DNA of 64,000 bases. It comes from Roseivirga sp. BDSF3-8 (GTDB lineage: Bacteria; Bacteroidota; Bacteroidia; Cytophagales; Cyclobacteriaceae). Below the pieces are notes generated by a model. It made no database searches and was not told where the DNA came from. It saw only the letters and a program-made list of their open reading frames with translations. The position numbers and the translations under genes are program-made. Of the stretch, positions 34,072 through 43,566 are shown in pieces. The stretch covers positions 3,055,001 to 3,119,000 of the forward strand of contig NZ_JBGNFV010000001.1 in NCBI RefSeq assembly GCF_041449215.1. The letters run 5' to 3'. Positions within the stretch are counted from its first letter, which is position 1; each line of letters begins with the position of its first letter.

Positions 34072-34099
34072 GCTAAGCAGTATATAGCACATAGATGAT

Positions 34100-34322
34100 A
34101 GGCTGTCTCAAAAGTAGAAAGGCCTTTTTCACACCAAATAATAATTGGAGAATTACTTCAAACACTCTGCATAGCGAAGTCGGACGCGACCCGGTCAGGC
34201 ACGACCCGGTCAGGCGCGACCCGGTCGAACGCGACCCGGTACCACCTCGCGGTAGTTTACCAAATACAAATTTACATTTTGAATAAAAAGAAAGAGGCTG
34301 TCTCAAAAGTGTTGAGGCAGCC
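34100..34322 (+). repeat. Dispersed ~210-bp element, copy 2 (family A 15-mers)
   Basis: Same order as the 14.5-kb copy: AGGCTGTCTCAAAAGTAG, GGCCTTTTT, ACTTCAAACACTCTGCATAG, CGAAGTCGGACGCG, about four 15-base units (GACCCGGTCAGGCGC and variants), GGTACCACCTCGCGGTAGTT, and a terminal GAGGCTGTCT hairpin. Its right end is shared with the left terminal repeat of the IS1182 element. Confidence 0.8.
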
Positions 34323-36044
34323 TTTACTTTTTTCTTTCCAGGCTCATCTGCTGTAAATGCTATTGATGATCTGTTTTCTTTTGGCGAAGAAAACAGGCTC
34401 TCTATGAAGCCTTTTTGAGCAGGTTATGTGCAATAGCCAGTAGTCCGGCTTCTATTTCGACTTTCTCTGTTCCCCGCATCATAAATCTGCGGAAGCCCCG
34501 GTTGTGTTTGATGGCTGCGAACACAGTTTCTACATCTGCCGGTCGCTGCTTGCGATGAGCTATTCCCTGGTCACTCATAAGCATATCCCGCACTTTTTGC
34601 TTGTGAGTTCTAAGGTTATGATTGATCTCAACTATCCGGTTGCCTTTTGCTTTAAAACAACCGCTCCTTAATGGACACTCCAGGCAGTTTCTGGCCTGAT
34701 ATTGTGCATAAGTTTGTTCATAACCCGACTTAGTTTTTGTTTTTCGCTTTCCTATATGATCCATTGGCTGGCCTGCCGGGCAATAGACCTTATCCTGCTC
34801 TTCGTTGTAATGCAGGTTCTGAGATTTAGATATGTCTTGCTTCCATTTTCTGGTTTGCTCCTTATGGAAGTAATTATACTTTACATAGGCCTTCTCTACT
34901 TTATCTTTCAGATAGTCATAGTTCTCTTCGCTACCATATCCTGCATCAGCGCATATAGTGTCAGGCAGGGTGTTATATAACTGCTGATAGTTCTTAAGAT
35001 GGGGTTGTAACGTTAGGGTGTCGGTAGGATTTTGATGGATCGTGTAGTTTACCAAGTATTGATTGGAGGTGCTGATCTGAAGGTTATAGCCCGGCTTGAG
35101 CTGTCCATTTCGCATATGGTCTTCCTTCATCATCATAAAGGTTGCATCGTGGTCAGTCTTTGAATAGCTGTTTCGTTGTCCCAGTATAGCTTGCTTCTGC
35201 TGGTATTCAGCCAGCTTCCCAGGCCAGTTTTTTCGTGCATAGGTAAGCTTCTGCCTCTTCCCTTTTGCTATCTTCTTGCCCGTGAGTGCCTGGTCAATCC
35301 TATCAATAGTATCACTAACCTTTCGAGCATCGATTTTGCTAAAATCAGGCTTTTCCTGATATAACTCGTCTTCTGCCACCCGCTGGGTATAGTCCCACAA
35401 CTCTTCAAGCTGTTGGCTTATCTTTTCGGTATTGGTCTTAATAGACCTGCCCCACACAAACGTGTAGCGATTAGCCTGGGCTTCTATCTTGGTGCCGTCG
35501 GTGTAAACTGTCTTTAAGTCCAGTAGGCCCTCATCAACTAAGAACATTACAATCTGAGCAAAGATCACCTTCAGGCTATCTTTCAACCGATCGCATCGAA
35601 AACGGGCAATAGTGTTATGGTCAGGCTTGTTCATACCTGCCAACCACATGAAGTGAACGTTTTGACCAATAGCTGCCTCCAACTTGCGGGTAGAGTAGAT
35701 ATTACTCATATACCCGTAAATCAATATTTTAAGCAGCATCCTTGGATGATATACTGATGTACCGCCAGGCTTATAACCAGTCAATAGAGGGGCAATATCA
35801 AGACGATCGACCACTTCGTTGACCACCCGAACTGGATGGTCTGCCTCTATTAACTCCTCCAGGCTCGGAGGTAAAAGCATAATTTGCTTGGGGTTGTAGT
35901 CTTTAAAAACTATCTTTTCGCTTATTGACACAACTCAAGATATCACATCTTGGAAAGCGGGGGTAGTAATGCCCTCGCTTTTTTTATGGCCAACTCCAAA
36001 AAAAAAGAGGCTGTCTTTTGAGACAGCCTCTTTCTTTTTATTCA
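34280..36044. mobile_element. IS1182-family insertion sequence, complete
   Basis: 1,765 bp bounded by perfect 30-base inverted repeats: TGAATAAAAAGAAAGAGGCT then GTCTCAAAAG at the left and its exact reverse complement at 36015-36044. The part GAGGCTGTCTCAAAAG also forms hairpins at both ends that could act as terminators. It contains one intact transposase gene. No clear target-site duplication could be recognised just outside the repeats. Confidence 0.85.
34402..35931 (-). CDS. IS1182-family transposase
   Basis: 509 residues, DDE transposase. N-terminal DUF772-like segment (YHPRMLLKILIYGYMSNIYS), GMNKPDHNTIARFR, then TDGTKIEAQANRYTFVWG (first catalytic Asp), DAGYGSEENYDYL (second Asp), a Cys cluster NCLECPLRSGCF and RPADVETVFAAIKHNRGF (catalytic Glu region). 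Full length without frameshift, so potentially active. Confidence 0.93.
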   Translation of the reverse strand: MSISEKIVFKDYNPKQIMLLPPSLEELIEADHPVRVVNEVVDRLDIAPLLTGYKPGGTSVYHPRMLLKILIYGYMSNIYSTRKLEAAIGQNVHFMWLAGMNKPDHNTIARFRCDRLKDSLKVIFAQIVMFLVDEGLLDLKTVYTDGTKIEAQANRYTFVWGRSIKTNTEKISQQLEELWDYTQRVAEDELYQEKPDFSKIDARKVSDTIDRIDQALTGKKIAKGKRQKLTYARKNWPGKLAEYQQKQAILGQRNSYSKTDHDATFMMMKEDHMRNGQLKPGYNLQISTSNQYLVNYTIHQNPTDTLTLQPHLKNYQQLYNTLPDTICADAGYGSEENYDYLKDKVEKAYVKYNYFHKEQTRKWKQDISKSQNLHYNEEQDKVYCPAGQPMDHIGKRKTKTKSGYEQTYAQYQARNCLECPLRSGCFKAKGNRIVEINHNLRTHKQKVRDMLMSDQGIAHRKQRPADVETVFAAIKHNRGFRRFMMRGTEKVEIEAGLLAIAHNLLKKAS

Positions 36045-36344
36045 TGGAGGTAGCTGGTACAGAGCAGGGTCTCCCATACGGCTGTAGGAATGGGGGCGCT
36101 ATATAAAGGAAAGCCGGTGCCAGGGTGTCTTAATGGTGAAAATACCTTCCGGTGCAGGAAAGTGTATGAAGAGGATGCTACTAAGGAAACAGGGCACCGG
36201 AAGGCAGCGGGTTGAATGGGTTTTAGCCAAAGGTAGGGAATAAGGGCGTTCGTCGAAATCACCAAAAGAGGGGGATTTCGGGCGAGCGTTTTCTGCCGCA
36301 TATTTGATTCTGCTGTGTGTATGGCGTATTGGACATTGTACCCC

Positions 36345-39278
36345 ATGAAATATTTCCTTCAGACGTGTATAGCTATGATGGCGATTTCGCTGCCTTTGCT
36401 GGTGCAGGGGCAGGCGTATGACTTTGCGCAGTACTCAATAGATAAGGGCTTGAGCCAGTCTCAGGTAAAGGGTATGGCGCAGGATGCCTCGGGCAGGATG
36501 TGGTTTGGTACTACGGGTGGGGGGCTGTGTCGCTTTGATGGGCAAAAGATGGAGGTACTGAGGCGGGAGGAGGGGCTGCCAAATAACTCGCTGGAACACC
36601 TGGCTTTTGACAGCCTGACGCGAACAATGTATGTGAGCGCGGAAAACGGGTTGATTAGCCGGTATGACGGGGACCGCTTTACGGAGATACCTGTAGCTGA
36701 TAGTACCCCGGCGCCTAAGATTCTAACCGGGATGTGCCTGGACAAGGCAGGTGTGCTGTATGCGGCCTACCTGAAGGGGGGGATGTATAAGCTCACGGCT
36801 GACGGAAGGCATATGAAGCAGGTGGCGGGTACGCCGGACTCGCTGACGACAGTGAGGCTGTCGGGTGAAGGGTACCTGCTGATGAGCCGCCGCGATGGTA
36901 ATGTGTACCGGCTGGAGAATGACCGGTTCAGCCTTGTGGCGCGTGTGCCCGGTGGGCACTATGTGGCGGATATTATAGCGCACGAGGGGGGTATGTACCT
37001 GGGTACTAATGGCGGGGTATACCGCTATAGTGAAGAGCAGTGGCAGTACCTGGGACTCAGGGAAAGGATCACTTCGGTGCATGTATCTCCTGCGGGTGAG
37101 TTGTGGGCGGGTACGATGGCGGGCTTGTGGCGCTATAGTACAGGAGCCTGGGAGCATATTAATAAGAAATCGGGACTGACGGACTTGCCGGTAACGTGCT
37201 TTTTCAATGACCGTGAGGGCAACTTATGGATAGCGACAGACGGGGCGGGGGTGTTTCTGTTCAGGGGGGAGCGGTTTACGCACTTTGGTGAGGCCCAGGG
37301 CCTGAGCCATGAGGTGGTAATGGCGCTGGCGCAGGGTCCGGAGAGCTTGTGGATAGGTACAAGCAGGGGGCTATTTACGTTTGACGGTGAGCAGATACGG
37401 CCTAAAGAGGATCTGCCCCTGGAGGGGGTTTACATTTCTACGCTACTGCCGGACACAACCGGGGGCATGTGGGTGCTGAGCCGTGGCGGCGGGCTGATTC
37501 ACTATGGCCGTGGGGGGATCCGCTTCTATAATAAGGACAATGGCCTGCAGGATAACTACCTGACGATAGGTAGGCTGGACGAAGAGGGCAGGCTATGGAT
37601 AGGAAGCGGCGAAGGGCTGATAAGGCAGGGTGAGGATGGCTTTGACTTGTTACAGCCTGAAGGTGAGCCGCTGCGTGTAGTGTGGGGCCTGATGCCGTAT
37701 AAGGATGGGGTGCTGGTGGGCTTTGGCGGCGGGCTGCGGTACTTTGACGGAGAAACTTTCCATCGTGTGCCGGGAGCGGAACTGATGGAGGGTAAAGCTG
37801 TGCTGGGGATTTTTAAAGGGCCGGGTGACCGGCTGTACTGTAATGTCTATAATGCCGGACTGTATGTACTAAACCCTGACAAGGCAGAGGGCTTTTACCT
37901 GACTACTTCCTCGGGGCTTACTTCTAATCTGATCTATAGTGTGATAGCGGCAGATCAATACCTGTACCTGGGTACGGAGCGGGGGGTGGACCGGCTGACA
38001 TTTACAAGCGGGGGACTGCTGAGTGATGTGCGGAACTATGGCCGCAGTGAAGGCTTTAAAGGGGTGGAGGCAAACCGCAATGCGGTGATGGAGGATAGCC
38101 TGGGGCGCATATGGTTTGGCAATGTGCGGGGGGTGGCGCTGTATGATCCTGCAAAGGACCGTCCGGATATGCCGGAGCCGGCCCTGGCGCTTAATGCGGT
38201 TCGCCTATTTTATGAGGTTCCGGACTGGGCGGAATTTGCAGATTCTGTAGATAGCTGGCATAATGTGCCTGTAGGTCCGGTTTTCTCCTATGATCAAAAC
38301 CACCTGGTGTTTGATTTCGGGGGAAGTACCTTTCTGGCTCCGGAGCGGCTGCGCTACCGCTACCGGCTGGAGGGGCTGGAGGAGGTGTGGTCGCCGCCGG
38401 TGGAGAGGGGGCAGGCGATGTATGCTAATCTGCCACCAGGGGAGTATACGCTGCATGTGGAGGCTATGGATGAGGGGGCCGGACGACTGGGTAAGGCACT
38501 GGCCTACTCGTTTGTGATAGAGCCGCCCATCTGGGGGCGCTGGTGGTTTATGCTGTTGATGGTTCTGGCTGCATTACTCATTATCAAGCTGATATCTGAT
38601 AACCGTGTACGGGTAAAGCTGGAAAAGGCGCTGCTGGTGGAGAAGGTAAAAGCGACAGAGATGACCCGCCTGCGCAAGGAACTGGCGCGGGACTTTCACG
38701 ATGAGATAGGGAATCACTTTGCGAGTATATCGGTGCTGGTGCAGATGCTGAGTGCGCGCTTTACAGATAATAAGGAGGCGGCGGGTATTATAGGAAAGCT
38801 GGAACAGCTCTCGCGGTCACTGTACCTTGGGGGACGGGATTTTATATGGTCCATAGAGCCGGAAAGCGAGCGTGTAAATGAGATGATTCTCTACATAAAG
38901 GACTTTGGTGAGGAGCTATTTGAGAACAGTCCGATAGAGTTTCGCTCGGACATCCCGGAAAATGGCGAACTGGACAATGTGAAGCTGCCTGCGGGGGCGA
39001 ACAGGCAGGTGATCATGATAGCAAAGGAGGCAATGACGAATGCGATGAAGCATAGCGGGGCTGCCGTGGTTACTATGGGGGTACGGTACGAAGGAAAAGA
39101 GGTGACGATGGAGATAAAGGATAATGGCTGTGGCCTGATGTATAATAGTAAAGGTCATGTAAGGGGATTGGAAAATATGAAAAAAAGAGCGGAAAGGGTG
39201 GGGGGAAAGCTTAGTTACTTGTCTCAGGATAAAGAGGGTCTGTCTGTAATAGTCGTATTGCCGGTCAATACGATATAA
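36345..39278 (+). CDS. Propeller-type sensor histidine kinase
   Basis: About 977 residues; ATG at 36345 chosen because MKYFLQTCIAMMAISLPLLV is a signal peptide (an ATG at 36315 adds ten residues). Two periplasmic Reg_prop seven-bladed propellers (repeated 'GRMWFGT', 'GNLWIATDGAGVF', 'GRLWIGSGEGL'), a Y_Y_Y domain (YRYRLEGLEEVWSP to PGEYTLHVEA), a membrane helix at about 733-751, a HisKA_3 box with His785 in DFHDEIGNH and an HATPase domain (NAMKHSG, DNGCGL, RGLENMKKRA). Unlike hybrid two-component systems it has no fused receiver; the regulator is the next gene. Confidence 0.9.
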   Translation: MKYFLQTCIAMMAISLPLLVQGQAYDFAQYSIDKGLSQSQVKGMAQDASGRMWFGTTGGGLCRFDGQKMEVLRREEGLPNNSLEHLAFDSLTRTMYVSAENGLISRYDGDRFTEIPVADSTPAPKILTGMCLDKAGVLYAAYLKGGMYKLTADGRHMKQVAGTPDSLTTVRLSGEGYLLMSRRDGNVYRLENDRFSLVARVPGGHYVADIIAHEGGMYLGTNGGVYRYSEEQWQYLGLRERITSVHVSPAGELWAGTMAGLWRYSTGAWEHINKKSGLTDLPVTCFFNDREGNLWIATDGAGVFLFRGERFTHFGEAQGLSHEVVMALAQGPESLWIGTSRGLFTFDGEQIRPKEDLPLEGVYISTLLPDTTGGMWVLSRGGGLIHYGRGGIRFYNKDNGLQDNYLTIGRLDEEGRLWIGSGEGLIRQGEDGFDLLQPEGEPLRVVWGLMPYKDGVLVGFGGGLRYFDGETFHRVPGAELMEGKAVLGIFKGPGDRLYCNVYNAGLYVLNPDKAEGFYLTTSSGLTSNLIYSVIAADQYLYLGTERGVDRLTFTSGGLLSDVRNYGRSEGFKGVEANRNAVMEDSLGRIWFGNVRGVALYDPAKDRPDMPEPALALNAVRLFYEVPDWAEFADSVDSWHNVPVGPVFSYDQNHLVFDFGGSTFLAPERLRYRYRLEGLEEVWSPPVERGQAMYANLPPGEYTLHVEAMDEGAGRLGKALAYSFVIEPPIWGRWWFMLLMVLAALLIIKLISDNRVRVKLEKALLVEKVKATEMTRLRKELARDFHDEIGNHFASISVLVQMLSARFTDNKEAAGIIGKLEQLSRSLYLGGRDFIWSIEPESERVNEMILYIKDFGEELFENSPIEFRSDIPENGELDNVKLPAGANRQVIMIAKEAMTNAMKHSGAAVVTMGVRYEGKEVTMEIKDNGCGLMYNSKGHVRGLENMKKRAERVGGKLSYLSQDKEGLSVIVVLPVNTI

Positions 39279-39343
39279 TGAATATTTATCTATTGAAATA
39301 AATATAAATACGGAATGTATTTATAGTAATACCACTGTGTCTA

Positions 39344-39961
39344 ATGATAAATGTAGTAATAGTAGAAGATAATGAGATCGTCCGGGAAGGCTTTTCTTTT
39401 TTGATAAAAGGGGAGGAGAACCTCAGGGTAACGGGTGCCTATGGTAATGCGGAAGCGGCGCTGAAACGTGTGTCCCTTGACGAACCGGATGTGGTGCTGA
39501 TGGACCTGGAACTGCCGGGTATGCACGGGGTGGAGGCGATAGAGAAATTAAAGCGTATACGGCCGGAGGTGAATATCATCGTGATTACGGTGCATGAGAA
39601 TAGTGATTTGGTATTTAGGGCCTTATGTGCCGGGGCCAGTGGGTATATGACCAAAAGCGCCGATCACGCGAGGCTGCTGGAGGCCATCAGGGAAACGCAA
39701 AATGGGGGGGCTCCTATGAGCAGCAACATTGCCCGTATGGTGGTGGAATCTTTTCAGAAAAACCACGACAGCCCGCTTACGCCTCGTGAAACGGAGGTGT
39801 TGAGCTTGCTGGCTAAGGGAAAAAGCTACTCTGTGGTAGCGGATGACCTGTTTGTGCACCGGGAGACGGTGAAGAGCCATATTAAGAATATATATTATAA
39901 GCTAAACGTGAACTGTAAGGCAGATGCCATTGAGATCGCACTGAAGAATAGATTGATTTGA
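39344..39961 (+). CDS. NarL/LuxR-type response regulator
   Basis: 205 residues. Receiver domain with acidic pair Glu8-Asp9, phospho-acceptor Asp54 (VLMDLELPG) and Lys in SGYMTKSA; C-terminal LuxR-type HTH (LTPRETEVLSLLAKGKSYSV then VHRETVKSHIKNI). 65 bases downstream of the sensor kinase, so the pair is cognate. Next transcribed unit is the SusC/SusD operon, a plausible target. Confidence 0.92.
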   Translation: MINVVIVEDNEIVREGFSFLIKGEENLRVTGAYGNAEAALKRVSLDEPDVVLMDLELPGMHGVEAIEKLKRIRPEVNIIVITVHENSDLVFRALCAGASGYMTKSADHARLLEAIRETQNGGAPMSSNIARMVVESFQKNHDSPLTPRETEVLSLLAKGKSYSVVADDLFVHRETVKSHIKNIYYKLNVNCKADAIEIALKNRLI

Positions 39962-39990
39962 ACCATACATTGTAAATTACATTCGCATGG

Positions 39991-40026
39991 AGCGCCGGTA
40001 TTTTTTTAAATACCGGCGCTTTTTAT
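39991..40026 (+). terminator. Terminator after the two-component pair
   Basis: Perfect stem AGCGCCGGTATTT / AAATACCGGCGCT with T run. The remaining 220 bp before susC hold the operon's promoter, which I could not place securely. Confidence 0.9.
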
Positions 40027-40248
40027 TTATGGAATAGCATAACCTCTCGCATCTATTATATAAATACCCGTAATGTGGGGGATGCCACGGCACCATAATA
40101 TTACGGATATTGAGTTTTAACCCTTCTGCAAAAACCCATCACCTGATTTCTTAGCAAACACTGCGTTTTGTCATGTGGAAACGACACGGCATAAACTGTG
40201 ACCGGGTGAGGTATGCGCAGGGGGTATTTTTTTACCAACTAATAACTA

Positions 40249-43200
40249 ATGTTTATGCGAGTAAAACTACTTATTCTCAGTTTGCTGGCTCTGGCACTGC
40301 TGATGCAGGAGGCCATGGCCCAGCAGCAGCGCCCGGTGTCGGGCAAGGTGACTGATGCGGCAGACGGTTCGGGCCTGCCGGGAGCCTCAGTAGTGATAAA
40401 AGGGACTACACGGGGCACGGTAACGGACGTGGATGGCAACTACCGGCTGAACCTGCCGGAGGGCAGTGGTGACGTGATCGTGTTTAGCTATGTAGGCTAT
40501 GAGACGGTAGAGGAAGCGGTGAACGGCCGCACGACCATCAATATCGCGATGGAGGAAGCCTCTCTGGTAACGTCGGAGGTGGTGATCACGGCGATCGGTA
40601 TAGAACGTGAGAAGGATGCCATAGGCTATGCGAGTGAGAGCCTGGATGCGGAAAGGATACAAAAGAAGGCGGAGCCTGACCCGGTGCGGACGCTGCAGGG
40701 CAAGGTGCCGGGGGTGAATATTATAGGGGGGGGTGGCTCCGTGGGTTCGGGTACGAACATCACGATACGGGGCAACAGCTCGCTGCTGGGCAACAACCAG
40801 CCGCTGTTTGTGGTGGACGGTGTGCCTTTTGATAATACGTCTTATGAAACAGGAAGCTTTACGTCAGGAACGGCGAGCAGTAGCCGCTCTTTTGACCTGG
40901 ACCCGAATAATATTGAGTCGGTGAATGTGCTGAAGGGGGCTGCGGCTGCGGCCTTGTATGGCTCACGTGCGGCGAACGGGGTGGTGGTGATCACGACCAA
41001 AACGGGACGTAAAGGCACGAAGAAGGGTCTGGAGGTGTCTTTCAACAGCAGTTTTATTGTGGAAGAGGTGGCTAACCTGCCTGATCTGCAGATGCGCTAT
41101 ACGGGGGGAAATAACTTCCTGTATGTGGATGGAAACTTTGGTACGTGGGGGGCGCCTTTTGCGGTGGATACGACTTCGGGTGCCTGGGCGGTAAATGATA
41201 ATAAGAACCTTATCCTGGGATATGATGACAATGGGAACCCGCTGGTGGCTCACCCCTACGACCAGTATGCGGACCGGGCACCGGAGTTTACCGATGCGCG
41301 GGTGCCCCTGGTGCCTCATAATAATGCAGAGGACTTCTTCCAGACGGGGTACCTGCTGGAAAACGGCCTGACGATAAGCGGTGGCGGCCCTAAGGCGAAC
41401 TTTGTGGCGGGTATAAGCCGGATGGATAATGAGGGGATTGTGCCGGGCAACAAGGCGGAACGTACCAATGTGAATATCGGGGGTAATGTGCAGCTGGACA
41501 ATGGTCTCTTTAGCCGTGGTAGCATTACGTATACGCGTAACGAACTGGATGGCTTCCCGACCACGGGTTTTTTTACCGGCGGGGTGAGTATCACGGAGCG
41601 TATCCTGTGGCTGCCGCCAAACCTGGGCCTGAAATCATACCCTTACCAGGATGTGAACGGGGACCAGCTTATGTACCGGCCTAGCAATAACAATCCGTAC
41701 TTTCTGATCAATAATGCGCCGCATAACTCACTGGTGGACCGCTACTATGGCAAGCTGAGTGTGGGTTTTGACTTTACGGACTGGCTGACGGCGGAGTACC
41801 AGATGGGCTTCAATACGTATACGGACAAGCGCAACTATACGCTTCCTATCTCTACGGTAGGGGTGCTGCAGGGGCAGGTGACGCTGGATGAGATTCGCTA
41901 TGAGGAACTGGACGGAAACCTGCTAATCACGGGTAACCGGGACCTGAATGAAAAGCTGAATCTGCGGGTGATACTGGGGCACCAGGTAAACCAGCGGACG
42001 TTTAACCGCCAGAGTGTGGTGGGTAACAGCATCATCGTAAGGGGCATCAATGACATTGATAATACGAGTACGGTAACGCCGAATGGCGGGGGCTTTGAGC
42101 GCCGCCGCTACCACGGGGTGTTTGGTGATGTGTCGCTTAGCTACATGAACTGGGCGTACCTGAATGTGACGGCGCGTAATGACTGGACGTCTGCCCTGCC
42201 GCCGGATGAACGCTCGTACTTTTACGGCGGGGTGAGCGGCTCGGTGATCTTCAGCCGGGCGCTGGGGCTGGAAAGCGACTGGTTTGAGTATGGCAAGTTG
42301 CGTGCGGGCTATGCCTCGGTGGGTAATGACACGGACGCTTACCTGACCAGTACGATCTTCGGTACTAACCCTTCGCTGGGCAATAACATAGCTGATTTTG
42401 TCTTTCCTTTCCAGAACACGAACGGGCAGACGCTGAGCGGGGTGCTGGGTAATGACGCGCTACGGCCGGAGATTACGGCGGAACTGGAACTGGGCACGGA
42501 GCTGAGATTCCTGAGGGGCAGGATCGGCCTTGACTTTACTTATTACGACAGGCGGTCAAAGGACCAGATTGTGCCGATATCGCTGCCTGCTTCCTCGGGC
42601 TTTACGAGCCGCATAGGCAATATAGGCGAGGTAAGTAACAAGGGCGTGGAGATAGGCCTGAACCTGGTGCCGGTAGAGCTGGAAAACAGCTTTCGCTGGA
42701 GTATCTACTCGGCGTTTACGAGGAACAAGAATGTGGTGGAAGACCTGGGCCCGGGCGTGAACGAGATATTCGTGGCGGGGTTTGGTAACGGTGTGCAGGT
42801 GGTTCACCGTGTGGGCGAGGAGTTTGGTCTGATACAGGGCAGCGTGGCCGCAAGGGGACCTAATGGTGAGCTGCTGGTGGATCCTACTACGGGTAAGCTG
42901 ATCACGGCACTGCAGCCTGATATCATCGGTAACCCGAATCCGGACTTTCTGCTGGGGGTGACTAATACTTTCAGCTACAAGGGGCTGGAGCTTGGCTTCC
43001 TTATCGACTACCGCCACGGCGGGGACATGTGGTCGGCTACCTTTAACCAGCTCTACGGACGGGGGGTAACGACGGGTACGATTCCTGACCACCCGGACGG
43101 CCGGGAGGTGACGCTGGTAATACCTGGTGTGGTAGGTGACCCGAGTACATTGGAGGCGGTGCTGGATGAGAACGGGAATACGATACGGAACGGCACGCAG

Positions 43201-43566
43201 CTTACGACGAATGACTGGTGGTTCATCAACACCTTTGGTTCGGCGGGGCCTAATGAGTTCTCGGTATTCGATGCGACGACTATACGCCTGCGCGAGGTGA
43301 CGCTGGGCTACTCGCTGCCTGCTTCCGTACTGGAGAAAACGCCCTTTGGCAGTGCCCGCATTACGCTGAGTGGCCGCAACCTGTGGTTTAAAGCGCTGCA
43401 CTTTCCGGATGACCTGAACTTTGACCCTGAGACGAGCTCACTGGGGGCGGGTAATGTGCGGTCTACAGGCGGAGGCGGTGCCTCTTCGGGCAATGCGCAG
43501 GGGGTGGACTTCGGCGTAGTGCCTACGGCTAAGCGCTATGGTGTCAATCTTTCCATCACTTTTTAA
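40249..43566 (+). CDS. SusC/RagA-family TonB-linked outer-membrane transporter
   Basis: 1,105 residues (ATG 40249; ATG 40255 also possible). Signal peptide LLILSLLALALLMQEAMAQ, carboxypeptidase-regulatory-like domain (VSGKVTDAADGSGLPGASVV to DVDGNYRLNL), plug with VRTLQGKVPGVNII and the SusC signature RGNSSLLGNNQPLFVVDGVP, ESVNVLKGAAAAALYGSRAA, then a beta-barrel ending AKRYGVNLSITF. It imports oligosaccharides or peptides as a complex with the SusD lipoprotein encoded immediately downstream. Confidence 0.95.
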   Translation: MFMRVKLLILSLLALALLMQEAMAQQQRPVSGKVTDAADGSGLPGASVVIKGTTRGTVTDVDGNYRLNLPEGSGDVIVFSYVGYETVEEAVNGRTTINIAMEEASLVTSEVVITAIGIEREKDAIGYASESLDAERIQKKAEPDPVRTLQGKVPGVNIIGGGGSVGSGTNITIRGNSSLLGNNQPLFVVDGVPFDNTSYETGSFTSGTASSSRSFDLDPNNIESVNVLKGAAAAALYGSRAANGVVVITTKTGRKGTKKGLEVSFNSSFIVEEVANLPDLQMRYTGGNNFLYVDGNFGTWGAPFAVDTTSGAWAVNDNKNLILGYDDNGNPLVAHPYDQYADRAPEFTDARVPLVPHNNAEDFFQTGYLLENGLTISGGGPKANFVAGISRMDNEGIVPGNKAERTNVNIGGNVQLDNGLFSRGSITYTRNELDGFPTTGFFTGGVSITERILWLPPNLGLKSYPYQDVNGDQLMYRPSNNNPYFLINNAPHNSLVDRYYGKLSVGFDFTDWLTAEYQMGFNTYTDKRNYTLPISTVGVLQGQVTLDEIRYEELDGNLLITGNRDLNEKLNLRVILGHQVNQRTFNRQSVVGNSIIVRGINDIDNTSTVTPNGGGFERRRYHGVFGDVSLSYMNWAYLNVTARNDWTSALPPDERSYFYGGVSGSVIFSRALGLESDWFEYGKLRAGYASVGNDTDAYLTSTIFGTNPSLGNNIADFVFPFQNTNGQTLSGVLGNDALRPEITAELELGTELRFLRGRIGLDFTYYDRRSKDQIVPISLPASSGFTSRIGNIGEVSNKGVEIGLNLVPVELENSFRWSIYSAFTRNKNVVEDLGPGVNEIFVAGFGNGVQVVHRVGEEFGLIQGSVAARGPNGELLVDPTTGKLITALQPDIIGNPNPDFLLGVTNTFSYKGLELGFLIDYRHGGDMWSATFNQLYGRGVTTGTIPDHPDGREVTLVIPGVVGDPSTLEAVLDENGNTIRNGTQLTTNDWWFINTFGSAGPNEFSVFDATTIRLREVTLGYSLPASVLEKTPFGSARITLSGRNLWFKALHFPDDLNFDPETSSLGAGNVRSTGGGGASSGNAQGVDFGVVPTAKRYGVNLSITF

